Below, piece by piece: positions 1-11,300 of a stretch of 64,000 nucleotides of DNA. Source of the DNA: Amoebophrya sp. A120 (lineage: Eukaryota > Sar > Dinophyceae > Syndiniales > Amoebophryaceae); the NCBI GenBank assembly GCA_905178155.1, contig CAJINV010000012.1, positions 2,825,765-2,889,764 on the forward strand. The letters are read 5' to 3'. Position 1 is the stretch's first letter; every line of letters begins with the position of its first letter. Both the position numbers and the translations under genes were made by a program. The notes below the pieces were generated by a model, which was given only the letters and a program-made list of their open reading frames with translations, was not told the origin of the DNA and did no database searches.

Positions 1-773
1 TCCCCGCAGCTGCCGCCATCTTTGATCTCGCAGTACAAATCTGCCTCGTGTCCTTTGCACCAGGCTTATGAATTGCAAAAATGTCTGGGTCTGGAAGATT
101 GCAACTTGTCATGGTAAATCTGAAGCATGCAAAAATCTGTGTTGCATGAGTCCCGAAAGCTGTTCACTTTTGACCAATTTGGGCCGGAGTTTCTGTCACT
201 TTTGACCAATAGGCATGGCAGAGACCTCGCAGAGTCTGTCGTGCTAAGTCCCGCATTCCATACCTCATGGGTCATGGAAAATCTGCATGACAAGTCTACA
301 CTCTTCCAGACCCAGACATTTTTACAATTCATAAGGCTTGGTCACTCCCAATTTCCTCGCAAGCCGTCGGCTTCGCCACGCAGGCACTGTCCCCCGGCGT
401 CTTGACTTCGCAGTTCAGTTCGCCTTCGGATCATGTGTCATGATGCGCGGTTGTACTTCTGTAACGGTCTTTCTGATTGTTCTAACGCCCTTTATAGTAA
501 GTAAGCCCGACTACACGACATTCTTTTTTATCTTGGAACAAGGAAATAAATTTTGTTTCTTTACGGTTGTAACTACACTCTCTAAATGTAGTTGCGCACC
601 TGCTGCGTCGCTAGCCACGGAAGAACTCCGATCATAGCGCCGGTACTAGTGAACAGCAGGTTCGTGTTGCGCGCCTGCTTGTTCTTGCTGCGGTTCGTCC
701 CCGCGGCGTCGGCCTTGGTTCCGGGTTTTGCTTTTGCACCGTCGTCTTTCGTGTTGTTCATGACAGCGAACAT
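1..773 (-). CDS. Partial cysteine-rich protein gene, 5' part (runs off left edge)
   Basis: The proposed start at 773 has an in-frame stop just upstream. The first exon encodes about 60 residues, Lys/Ala/Asn-rich, then a short hydrophobic stretch (FTSTGAMIGVLPWLATQQ). A second exon (about 430 down to 339) reads EVKTPGDSACVAKPTACEEI. Across the introner at 67-333 the frame continues as WCKGHEADLYCEIKDGGSCG. The regular cysteine spacing and restored frame make these exons convincing. The intron between about 430 and 600 is not resolved: no GT-AG pair I tried keeps the frame. The cysteine-rich part suggests a secreted or lumenal domain, but I do not recognise the family. The protein continues beyond base 1. 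Confidence 0.5.
67..333. mobile_element. Introner, family A (intron)
   Basis: Ends are TATGAATTGC and its complement, followed inward by the TGTCTGGGTCTGG core. The flanking duplication AGGCT is identical on both sides (62-66 and 334-338). Removing the element plus one AGGCT joins Ala to Trp in the cysteine-rich gene. Confidence 0.9.
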
Positions 774-2389
774 AACTGCTGACTTTCAAAAATAAATGGC
801 TTGTCAAGAAAAAACAAAAAGTAGTATCTCTGCCTCCCTCACTTGTTGAAAACTTCTGGTTTTTACTGGCAATAAAGTACTACCTAGTGAATAGGGAGTC
901 TTTCGAAATAATTTTAAGTAGTTGCTTTTGACTTGGAAGCAAGCAGGGTCTTCGTCTTTTTCTTAATTCATCGGAGCAAGATGGGGTTTCATAGAGGTGA
1001 ATGCAAAATAACACGAAGTGTTTCGTCTTCCTGTGGAAACGAGAACGACACGGTCGTGAAGATGAGGAGGTGATGCTAATCAATGGTAGAAGCAGTGCCG
1101 CAAATAAAATACACACGATGCAGCTCTTTAATTCAACAATCGTCGAGGAACGAGACGCAAAAATCAATTTGCAAGGTGGCGCACCGAATTTCATCAAGGA
1201 ATTCGAATAACGCTGCACGAAGGAAGCGGAACGAAGAAATGGATACATAGTTGTAGACGACCACGACTCACAGCAATTGAAACACATGAAGTACTCCAAC
1301 CGAAAGCAAAACTAGGACGAAAAACCGAAACCAGCAACCATGCTTGTCAGTCAACAACATTTTTAACTCAGGAAGCTAAAGCGCAAGTTTTGTTGAGAAG
1401 TGGTACGATCGGAGGGACGACACGAAAACGAGAGCTGACGAAGACTTAAAGAATTATGTCAAAAAACTCCATGTACCGGAGCGGTTTATCACACCGGCGC
1501 TACAACTACTACGGAACTTTGATGTCCTCTGTGTTATTGATTCGTCCATTCTGTTTGACTTATCGTACGGGCGTCTGCGCGAAGCGACTGCAGCACGCCC
1601 AGGAGCGCTGAAACATCGATGCCGTGACGAAATTAAAGAACAGCACGAGCATCAAAAAACGAAGCTACGGCTTCGTTTCAATAACAAGCTGTAGCTCTCG
1701 TTCCTGCTGAAGAGGAAGAGCCCATGCTATAAACTTGCAGGATAGCGGAAAAAGTGTAGCATGAGTGCTTGTGCCTCCTAGTACAATACGCAACATCCTC
1801 CAACATCTCTGGTTGCGCATGCAAAAACTTCGTCGAGTCAGAATCTACTAGATAAAAAGGATGCACGATGATAAATTCAAAAATTTCCAATCTCTGCGTT
1901 AGGGTGGATTGCGAAGGAGTCATATCATTTTTAACCGTATTTACAGCTTCTCGTTTTAATCCCAAACCAAATTGCACTAGATACAAAGCATGACTCTCAT
2001 TTTTGAAATTTTACTGTTGAAAATGTTAGTACGGAAAGAAAACCCATAGAAAGATCTTCTCCACATTCGACTTCTTGGTTTATTTGTCTTTTACAATTAC
2101 AACACACGTCAAATGATGCAACACGGGATCATTTCAGTGCTACGGCCCATGCCCGTCGAACTCCTTCCAGGTCGGAGATTATTTGTGAACCTGGTCTGGT
2201 GGCGAAGAAGGACGAGCCAGCTTCTCCAGTTCACCCAGGTACGTTTCTGTCGGCTCCAAGCTTTTGTGAAAACCAATCCCGAAGAAAAAAGCTAGCATGT
2301 CATGTAATCACAATAAATCTGTGATGCATAGCCCAAACACGATTGATATGCTGCAGGCCCTGCTCCAATTTTCCTTGTTATGTTTGCGT
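774..2389. other. Intergenic stretch, no gene recognised
   Basis: The stretch is AT-rich and lies between the start of the cysteine-rich gene and the stop codon of the giant gene. Open frames here are short, lack domain-like composition and have no introner. It should hold the 5' region of the left gene and the 3' region of the giant gene. No polyadenylation or promoter motif could be assigned. Confidence 0.5.
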
Positions 2390-5300
2390 TTATTTCTGCA
2401 CATTATGAATAGATGCCCTGCTAGCTTTTTTCTGTGCGATAAAGCCCTCATCTTTGTCATTCGGATCCTCATCCCGTCCTGCTTTCATCAATGCAGCGGA
2501 GGTTTTGTTCTGTCCTCTCAGCAGATCCGTTTTATCCGGTCTCATGGGCACCGCGAGCCGAATATCCTGCTCGGAATCTTCCTCTCGCGCGGCGCTTCTC
2601 GAGGGATCCTCCCGCTGCCGCGCGGGGATATCGTCGTCCGCCCCAAAAACACCTCGTTCGCTGGGCGCAGCTGGTGGTGGTGCAGAGCTTTCTTTTCTTG
2701 ATGATAGAGCATCCAGGTCCTCCTTTGCTTCCCCCGTAGTGGTTCCCATCATTCTGGTCCTGCTCCGTTCCAAGCTCCTCTGTCTGTAGAACTCTCGCTT
2801 CTCCGCTTTTTTTTTGGCGAAATCCATCTGGTTCAGCACCCTTTTTGCCTGCCGCTTCAGCAAGAAGTAGTGCTTTGCCATGGCGGTGTTGGTCAGGTAG
2901 TGCTCGTACAAGACAGCGAACGCCAGTCCGATCGCCACCGCATAGAGTATCCACAGGAAATAATTTCCCGTACAACAGGTACAAAATGCCGTCTCTGCAT
3001 GACAAAACTTAGCCTCGATCCTAGTTCTTTAGCACGGCAAGTGGCACGACACCCCACATTGGCGAAATTTATGATGCATTTTGTACAAGAACGTGTACGG
3101 GATGGGGAAATTAAATTTGTATTGCATATAGACCAAGCTGGTGCACCAGTTCGCCTGTGTTTCGTACCCGAATTCTGACACATGTTCAAACCGAAACGGC
3201 GAAATCTTATATGCGAGAGACAGCTCGTTCTCCGTAACGAGGTGGATCTTTTCCTTCTTTGCCGGAGTGGGAACACCAGCAGCAGACGCTGCTGCTGTAC
3301 TCACTCTCTGCTCCACTTCGCCAACGCGACTCGCCACGAGGAAGTCGTAATTCACGTGGCCGAACCAGTGAAAAATGAGAAAGCATTATCGCCAGAAAAA
3401 ACCGTCTACTCCGTCTCAACTTTTTGATGCGAAGAGTTGTTGTGCTGAAGTCACTTTCTTATCATGCTCGCCAGGCAAGTAGAAATGCGTTTTATTTGTT
3501 CCTATGTGTTTTGACGCATCCCAGGTCATTTTCTGTGTCATCATGCTGCCCGACTTTGTGTTGCTGAGTCGGCAACAGTTTTGAGACCGCTGTTTTACTA
3601 AGTATTTTCTCGCGATAAGCAGAAGGTGGTTAAAATGAGAGCGTAGAACGCGACCGTCTTTTTCCATTCCAAAAGCAGGATCATGAAATTCGTGTAGCTG
3701 TAGCCGGTAACCAGCCCGACCGTCAAGGGCAGCGGGAACGTGTAGAAACCAATCCCGATATCGATTGCAAATATGTCTGCGTCTGAAAAGGTGGAACTTG
3801 TAATGCGCGTCTTGCATTCCCGCAAAATCTGTGTTGCATGAACAGCAAGTGGGCAGCTGCTTTCCTTGTCATGCACTAACGCAATTTGTAATGCGTCTTG
3901 GGTATCAGAAAGCGTTCCGAAAGCTTGTCATGCTGGGCTGCCATTGCAAGCGTTGTCATCGTGCGCAATCCAGCATCACAGATTCCCAGACCAAGACATA
4001 TTTGCATTTGATAACCGAAGGTTTCAAACAAAAAATCATAGAGCGGAAAAAATTGCACGAAACCCGCGATGGAAATTATCAAATGTAAAAATGTCTGGGT
4101 CTGGAAGAATGCAACTTGTGATGCTGCATTTGGATTCCCAAAAAATTTGTATTGCATCAGTACCAAAGGAAAGGCAATTTTTGCCACGCTGAGAAGGCAT
4201 TTGTCATGCGGAATACGCATCAAGAAGCCCTCAAAAAATCTGTAGTGCTAGGGGGTGCATCACAGACATCATGGCTCATGCAAAACGTGCATGACAAGTG
4301 TCAGAATCTTCCAGACCCAGACATTTTTACAGTTGATAGAAATGTATGCATTGCAAATATAATGTCTTGCGCTCCTGTTGAAAATTCTATTTGCATCTAA
4401 TGAAGCTTCGATCGCAGAGTTGTTGTAGCCGCTTTTTATACGGGATGACAGCGTACGAGGTTGGCAAGCAGGCTTACATACTTTTGCAGCTTCACTAGAA
4501 ACTGGCTTCCAGCAAGAGAAAAAAGCATGCATGCAGTTGTCTTTTGAATTTCGCATCAAGAATCTGAAGCCAGACGTAATCAAAATTTTTATATTTGCGG
4601 TGCATAAAATGTTTGCCACCGCGATGCCTAGGTACAAAAGCAGTAGCCGCGTGCCGTCGGAAAGGAGGAATTTCGCTGGATATCCTGAGCAAAAGTACCG
4701 CCACAGCACTTCTCTAACTGTAAGGAACTTGTGATTGCAATCAGATGCATGACTGGCCTGGTCGGGCAGAACCAGTAGAAGGACAAACTTCATTTGTCCT
4801 TCTGGAAATCAAAATTTATTGCGATGCAAGTTCTCCTATGTGTGTGTAGTGCGATACTGCATTGTACTTTTGCAATGCATACAACATCCACGAAATCGAT
4901 CCGGACCCAGGGCTCAGATTGTTCCTGCTTCTGTTTCTGATTTTTCCCCGTCGTGCCTTCCTCGTCAGTCGCTTTATTCCTTTTCTCGCCGCCGCTTCCA
5001 TCTCTATTTTGCAGCGCCAAATCCTGATCCTCTTCTGCTGCCCCCGCACCAGCAGCTATCCTGAGGAAAAACGTTCCCACCCCAGAGTTGTAAAAATGCA
5101 AATCTGCATGCTCAGAATGTTTCTCATGCGGAACTCCATGAGAAGCATTTTCTAGTCGTGTTCTGCAATTTGTCATGCTCGAATGCGGATGATATACTAG
5201 ATCTCTTATGCTGCTGAGCTAGCTCAAACAGCACTACGCTACGAGTCCAAAATTGTCATGCAAAACAGCCAAAACTTGTGGATTTGTCTAGCCGGTTTTC

Positions 5301-8300
5301 CATCTTGACTATGGGGTGGAGACGCTTTTACATAGGATACCAGCAGCGTCTTCTTCATCCAGGTCCTTCCTCTTGGTTTCGAGCGCCAACCCCTCTGCGA
5401 ATTTGTAGCCCTCCATCCGACTAAAGGAAAACCCGGCCAATATTACAATGAAAAATGCCCCCTCCCCATATTGAAAAAGTACGTTTCCGAAAATTTGCAT
5501 TGCTGATTTGAGGTCACAAATCACATTTGTCTTGCAAGAGACCAAGGGCAGAAGCTTCCGCCCCATTATGGGAGCGATTTGTCATGCTGTTGGGCCTAAA
5601 GGGGAGCCGTTTGCCATGCTGAACAACTAGACCCGTACGCCCCGACCTAGCCTGGGGATCTGGCCGCAATGCCTTCCAGCAATACAGAGCTGCTTTGCGT
5701 TCACAGGTCCAGCATCAGAAATTCCGTTTTGATATGGGGAAGGGGGATTTTTCCTTTCGATAGCCAAATCCAGCTCGCGCCGCCGGCTCACCGTCCTTAG
5801 TTGGCTCATCGTCGGCAACCGTGTGCGGAGAGGAGAGTTTGAGTTGTTTTGTATATGGAAGCGTCAGGATTGAAATCGTCAAAGTTGAAATAGCTTGCGA
5901 TGCGTAAAATGCAACCCACAAAGCGCCTGCCTTGCAGAGTAGGCAAGGGAGGCAGATCGCAAGCCTCTTGAAAGGTCGAAATAGAGCTGCTAAAGTAGCA
6001 TCACAAAAGGCGTCTTCTTTACCCAAACAGCATTACAGACTGGATTTATGCACCACTAAAATTTGTCATGCGCCTCTTGGGGACTGGGCTCCAACTGGCA
6101 TCCATTTTATGCATGGCAAATCATTTCAACTTTGTCGATTTCAATCCAGACACTTGCATATTGTAAGGCGTTTCTGTATTCACCCTCCCCGCTTCCTGGG
6201 ATAAAATTTCTACTGCCGCTTCTTGACCTGGTGCTCTTGCCTCTCTGCGAGCCTGGAGGCGTTTTTTTGTAGGACTGTTTGCTCTTCTTCGAACTTGGTT
6301 TAGTATTACTTGCTGTCACGACACTGCGGCTCGTCCCGGAGCCAGAAGACGGTCGACTGCTTCGCTCTAAGGGTGGGGTGCCGCTTCTGCTGTCGTGTTC
6401 TTGTTGTGAATTGTAATTCCTTCGCGCACCACTTGTCCCTGCGTTGGCAGATGTATTTCGTTTCGTCGCGATTCTTTTGTATTCCTCCTGCCTCGCTTCC
6501 TCTTCCGCCTCCTCCGCCAAAAAGGCCTCCCGGGTGCGCTGTCGGGTTCTCACAATTTCCTTGCCACTTGTGGGGGGCGCGCTCTGGTGCCGGCCTTCGC
6601 TGTAGTAGAGGCCGGCCGCGGCGTTGGAAGTTAATGTAGCGTCCGTATTTCTGGTCATCGCAGTTCTCTTCTGATCCGCCCTATGCGCAGCTCCACCCCG
6701 TCCCCGGCCTCGCGTCGTCGTCGCTACATTTGTCGCACTGCGACTGGCGTTCAGATTGGCAATGCGCATCGCGAGTCCCATCCCGCCCGTTTTGTTTGCC
6801 TGCTCCTTGATGGCCCGGTTCGCGATCGCCCGGCGCTGCTGCTCCACCCGCAAGTCGTCGGTTACCACGGAGTTATCAAATGCAAATGTGTCTGGGTCTG
6901 GAAGGATCCAAACATTTGTCATGCACATTTTGCATGACTCCCGACGTCTGTGATGCATGCCCTAGCATCACAGATTTTGCGAGGGCTTCCTCATGCCTAT
7001 ACCGCATGAGAAATGCCCTCTCGCCGTGGCAAAAACTGGTCATGCAATACAGATTTTTGAAGTATGCAAATGCAGCATCACAAGTTACATACTTCCAGAC
7101 CCAGACATATTTCCAATACATAGGAGTACTGCCGACCCGATTTCATGTCCACCTTCGTCACGTTCTGCCCCGATTTCGCGCGGGAAAAGCGTTCCAGGTA
7201 GATCCCCGTGCCCGGGACCCGCGCGTGCGTCCCGACGGTGTTCAGTTGGTGCGAGGTTGCGCCGAACGCGTTGTTATGGATTGCAAATATGTCTGGGTCT
7301 GGGAGAGTCACTCATGCTGCTTTGGCATGACACGGAAGGTCTGGCATGGAAGCTCTAGCATCACAGGTTTCGAGAAGCTTCCGCAATGCCGAATCCGCAT
7401 GACAGACGCCCCACTTTGGTGACAAAAAGTGGGCAGCTTTTGCTGCCTATGCATGAGAGATTTTTATGTGTTGTGAAATTCGCATCACAAGTTCTTGCAT
7501 TCTTCCAGACCCAGACATATTTGCATTTGATAGTTGTTGCGCATCGCGGTCTTTTTCACCTCCGCGAAGAGCTGGGCCTGGTTATCCTGAGTAAAAACGT
7601 ACCCACACCAGAGTCAGGATGGGGATTTTGCAACACAAACCTAGGAGCTTTGTAAGTCACGCATGACAAGTTGCACTCTGCAGCGTAGTGCAGGTTAGCA
7701 AGTGCAGCCGCATCACAAATCCAGCTGCTCATCCTGTTCACAGCATCACAAATTCCAAAACACGATTGGAAGTGGCTCTCATGGGGATGCGCATTACAAG
7801 TCTCCCTGTCTTTGCAAATCTGCATTACAACTCTGGTGTGGGTACGTTTTTACTAAGGATATTGGTCCTGCGCTATGGCTTGCTCAGATGTTACAATCTC
7901 AAACGTTGCAATAGAATGTGAAATTTGTGTTGCATGAACAGCATGAGTACCAAACAGAGACTCGGGCTTTTCGCAATACAAATTTCGGCAGATAATTCCC
8001 ATGCGGTTTGGAGCTCCGAAACTTGTCATGCGCGCTCCTGTGGGAGTAGGCCAGATGTTGCGCATTTTGCAACACAAATTCTAGATTCTATTCGTAACGT
8101 TTGAGATTGTAACACATGAGCGGGTTATATGCGCCGCCTGGGTTTTCTGCCTTTGCTGCTTCTTGTCATCGTCAGAATCGTCGGAAAGAGGGACGTATGG
8201 ATTGCAAAAATGTCTGGGTCTGGAAACTTGTAATTACTACAAGGGTGAACACGCTCCACTCAGTATGGGGAAAAAAAACAAAAATCCAGCAGCTCCGTCG

Positions 8301-11300
8301 TTCTTCTTTATTTCTTAGCGCAGTAGTACTACTCTTAGGGCCTTGAGCGTCGACCTAAACCTTAGAAAGTCTAAGACCTACTGTAAAGCTAAAAGTGAAT
8401 GATAGACGCACTGCAATGCGCCTTTATGCATCAGAAATTTTTTGGCTGCCATGTCTTACGTATTCCGCATGGGAAGCTGCGTTTTTGCATGACAGGTAGG
8501 AGGGCCTTTTCGTGCCAATGCAACACAGATTCTCGAGTCATGCCAGACAAGCATGACAAACTTGCATCCTTCCAGACCCAGACATTTTTAAGTACATTTG
8601 ATAGGACGACTTCTTCTTGCGTCATAGTGCGAGTACTTCTCCCACCACCTTCACCGGCGCTCGTTGTCGTAGTCAACACTTTCCGCTTCGTCAAGAAGCC
8701 CCGGATATCAACTGCAAAAATATCTGGGTCTGGAAACTTGTGATGCAAGTCAGGGAAAAATGCGCATACTGTAACGCACTGCCAAGCATGACAAGTTTTT
8801 CCGTGGTTCAGAGTTGCGTACTCCGCATGCGAAACTGCGTTTTTGCATGACAGGGAAGAGAAGCCCTTTGCGGCCACGCAATACAGAGCTCAGAGTCATG
8901 CCGGACTAGCATAACAAATCCCGGAATCTTCCAGACCCAGACATTTTTGCATTTGATACCGGAATTTTTTCCTGGATTTCCGCAGCATGTCCAGCGACAT
9001 TGAGCTGAAAACGTCCCCAAACCAGCCTTTGAACGTCAGGGGACTCGCGAACGCGATGGCCGGACCGGTATCCTGTGCAAAAGTATCGTATTCGTATGAA
9101 TGCAAGTCTTGCATTACAAATCTTTTTCTTGAGGCAGATCCGCATGACAAATTGTATTTCTCATGCTGAGAAAATTTGTAATGCATTTACACGAGTACGA
9201 TACTTTATTTTGCAGTGCATAACCGGGGAGGTAAAGGAAAAACCCCACCATCACGAGGAAGATATCAAGTGCAGCAAACATGTCAGTCTACTGAGTCTGT
9301 AAAGCTGTAATGCTGAACTGCGGATGAGTAAAAAACTTCCAAATGCCGCCAAGCATGGCAAGTTTTCATCAGAACGCTTCATTCCCACATGCATTCCGCA
9401 TCAGAAATTGCGATGCTGCATGACAAAACAGAGCTGCGACTTCTTTTGATGTTAGTCATGCAATACAGGTTTCACAGATATGCAAGACCAGCATTACAAG
9501 TTCCAACTTTCCAGACCCACATCACATATTTGCATTTGATAGAAGAGAATCTGGACCAAATCGTTGTAAATGAAAAACTCCGACTTTTTATCCTGAGTAA
9601 AAACGTCCCCACGCCAGAGTTGTCATGCAGATTTGCAATGACAGGAACATTTGTAATGCGCATCGCCAGGAGAGGCATTTTTAGTCGTGTTTTGGAATTT
9701 GTAATGCTGTAAACAGGATGAGCAGATGGATATCTGATGCAGCTGGCCTTGCGAACCTGCACTACGCTACGGACTGCAACTTGTGATGCGTGACCCCCAA
9801 AAGTTCTCGGTTTGTGTTGCAAAATCCCCATCTTGACTCTGGTGTGGGGAAATTTTTACGTAGGATACTTTTCCCGTCGCTCGTACACCCCCTTCGTCTC
9901 CGTATCACATGAAAAAAGAGTTTCAGTTACAACACGTTTGTTGTCAATTCAGCAACACAAATTTCTCGGCATGAGAGAGAAAGCTTGCATTGCAGAAAAT
10001 CCACGGGAAAACACGTATGAAACAAGGCTCCTATGCATCGCCTGCATGACAGAGCTTGTCTGTCATGCCGGACTTGCAACGTCGCAATGTGTAACTGTAA
10101 CACTTTTTTCTCGTGATACTCTGACACTCGGACATAGTACCCGTCTTCAGTGATTTCCAGGTTTTGGGCCTCGGGACTCGTGGAGCCATAATCAGACACG
10201 ATCGCGTCCGACGGCCCGCGCGTCGTTTCCGCCCGGGAAGCGTCGAGGTCCCCCCGAAAGAGGAAATACGGGTTGAGGTAATCGTTGTCGTACAAGTTGT
10301 ATCAAGTGCAAATATGTCTGGGTCTGCAAACTTGTGATGCTAAAATGTGCATGATGGAAAGGCTTCCAAATGCAGCCCAGCATGACAACTTTCCGCAGCG
10401 CTTTCTCATAGGCAGTCCGCATGAGAAATTGCGTTCTTACATGATAAAAATGGCTGCGACTTTTGCCGGTTATGCAATACAGATTTCCCTGAAATGTAAA
10501 GCTAGCATCACAAGTTCCAACTAACTTTCCAGACCCAAACATATTTGCATTTGATAAGTTGTCTTTTCCCAGAATCAAGTACTTCGCAAACAGCTCCACC
10601 GCGATGACGGCGAACAGGAGGTATCCTGTGCAAAAGTGTCGTACTCGTGCTAATTGCTTTTATGCATTACAAATCTCTTTCTTATCGTAAATCCGCATTG
10701 CAAATTATTTCTCACGCGGAGAAAATTTGTAATGCATTTATACGAGTACGATACTTTTGCAATGCATATGAGGTTTGCGATCGCAAACACCAACCTGCCC
10801 ATGTTGAAGTAACTGCGGTACTTCGGGATGTTCGCCGGGCTGCCCTTGTAGTTATCAAATGTAAAAATGTCTGGGTCTGGAAGATTTCCAGGTTTGTCAT
10901 GCACATTTTGCATGACTTCTGATGTCTGTGTTGCATGCCCTAGCATCACACATTTTGTGAGGGCTTCCTGATGCCTTTACCGCATGACAAATGCTCTTTC
11001 CGTGTAGCAAAACTTGGACTCTCTTTGCTGCTCATGCAATACAGATATTTTTAGAATCCAAAATCAGCATGACAAGTTGCATTCTTCCAGACCCAGACAT
11101 TTTTACATTTGATAGTAGTTCCGCAAAAACAACTCGAACCAAAGGTACGTGCTCATCGCGCACTTGATATGAGGGTGCACAACTCCCCCTCCCCCATCAT
11201 CTGTATGGCATGAGCAGGAATACAAACAGCAGCACATTTGGAGCCTGGGCATGACAAGTTCATGCGCAAGGTGTAGTACCGTTCGGGCTTCCAGATGAAT

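Larger units (their letters stand above)
2390..4680 (-). other. C-terminal membrane group and tail of giant protein
   Basis: Spliced exons give LLLLYLGIAVANISIAGFVQ, then GIGFYTFPLPLTVGLVTGYS, FYALILTTFCFLIFHWFGHV and AVAIGLAFAVLYEHYL, so at least four membrane spans. The gene ends with a Lys/Arg/Gln-rich then Ser/Pro/Asp-rich tail of about 170 residues and a TAA stop. The first helix is interrupted by two introners whose target sites overlap. Confidence 0.65.

Noticed and set aside
4681-4793. Start codon and frame MKFVLLLVLPDQ as a separate small gene
   Set aside because: It lies inside a family B introner and the giant gene's frame passes on either side; the hydrophobic run is chance.
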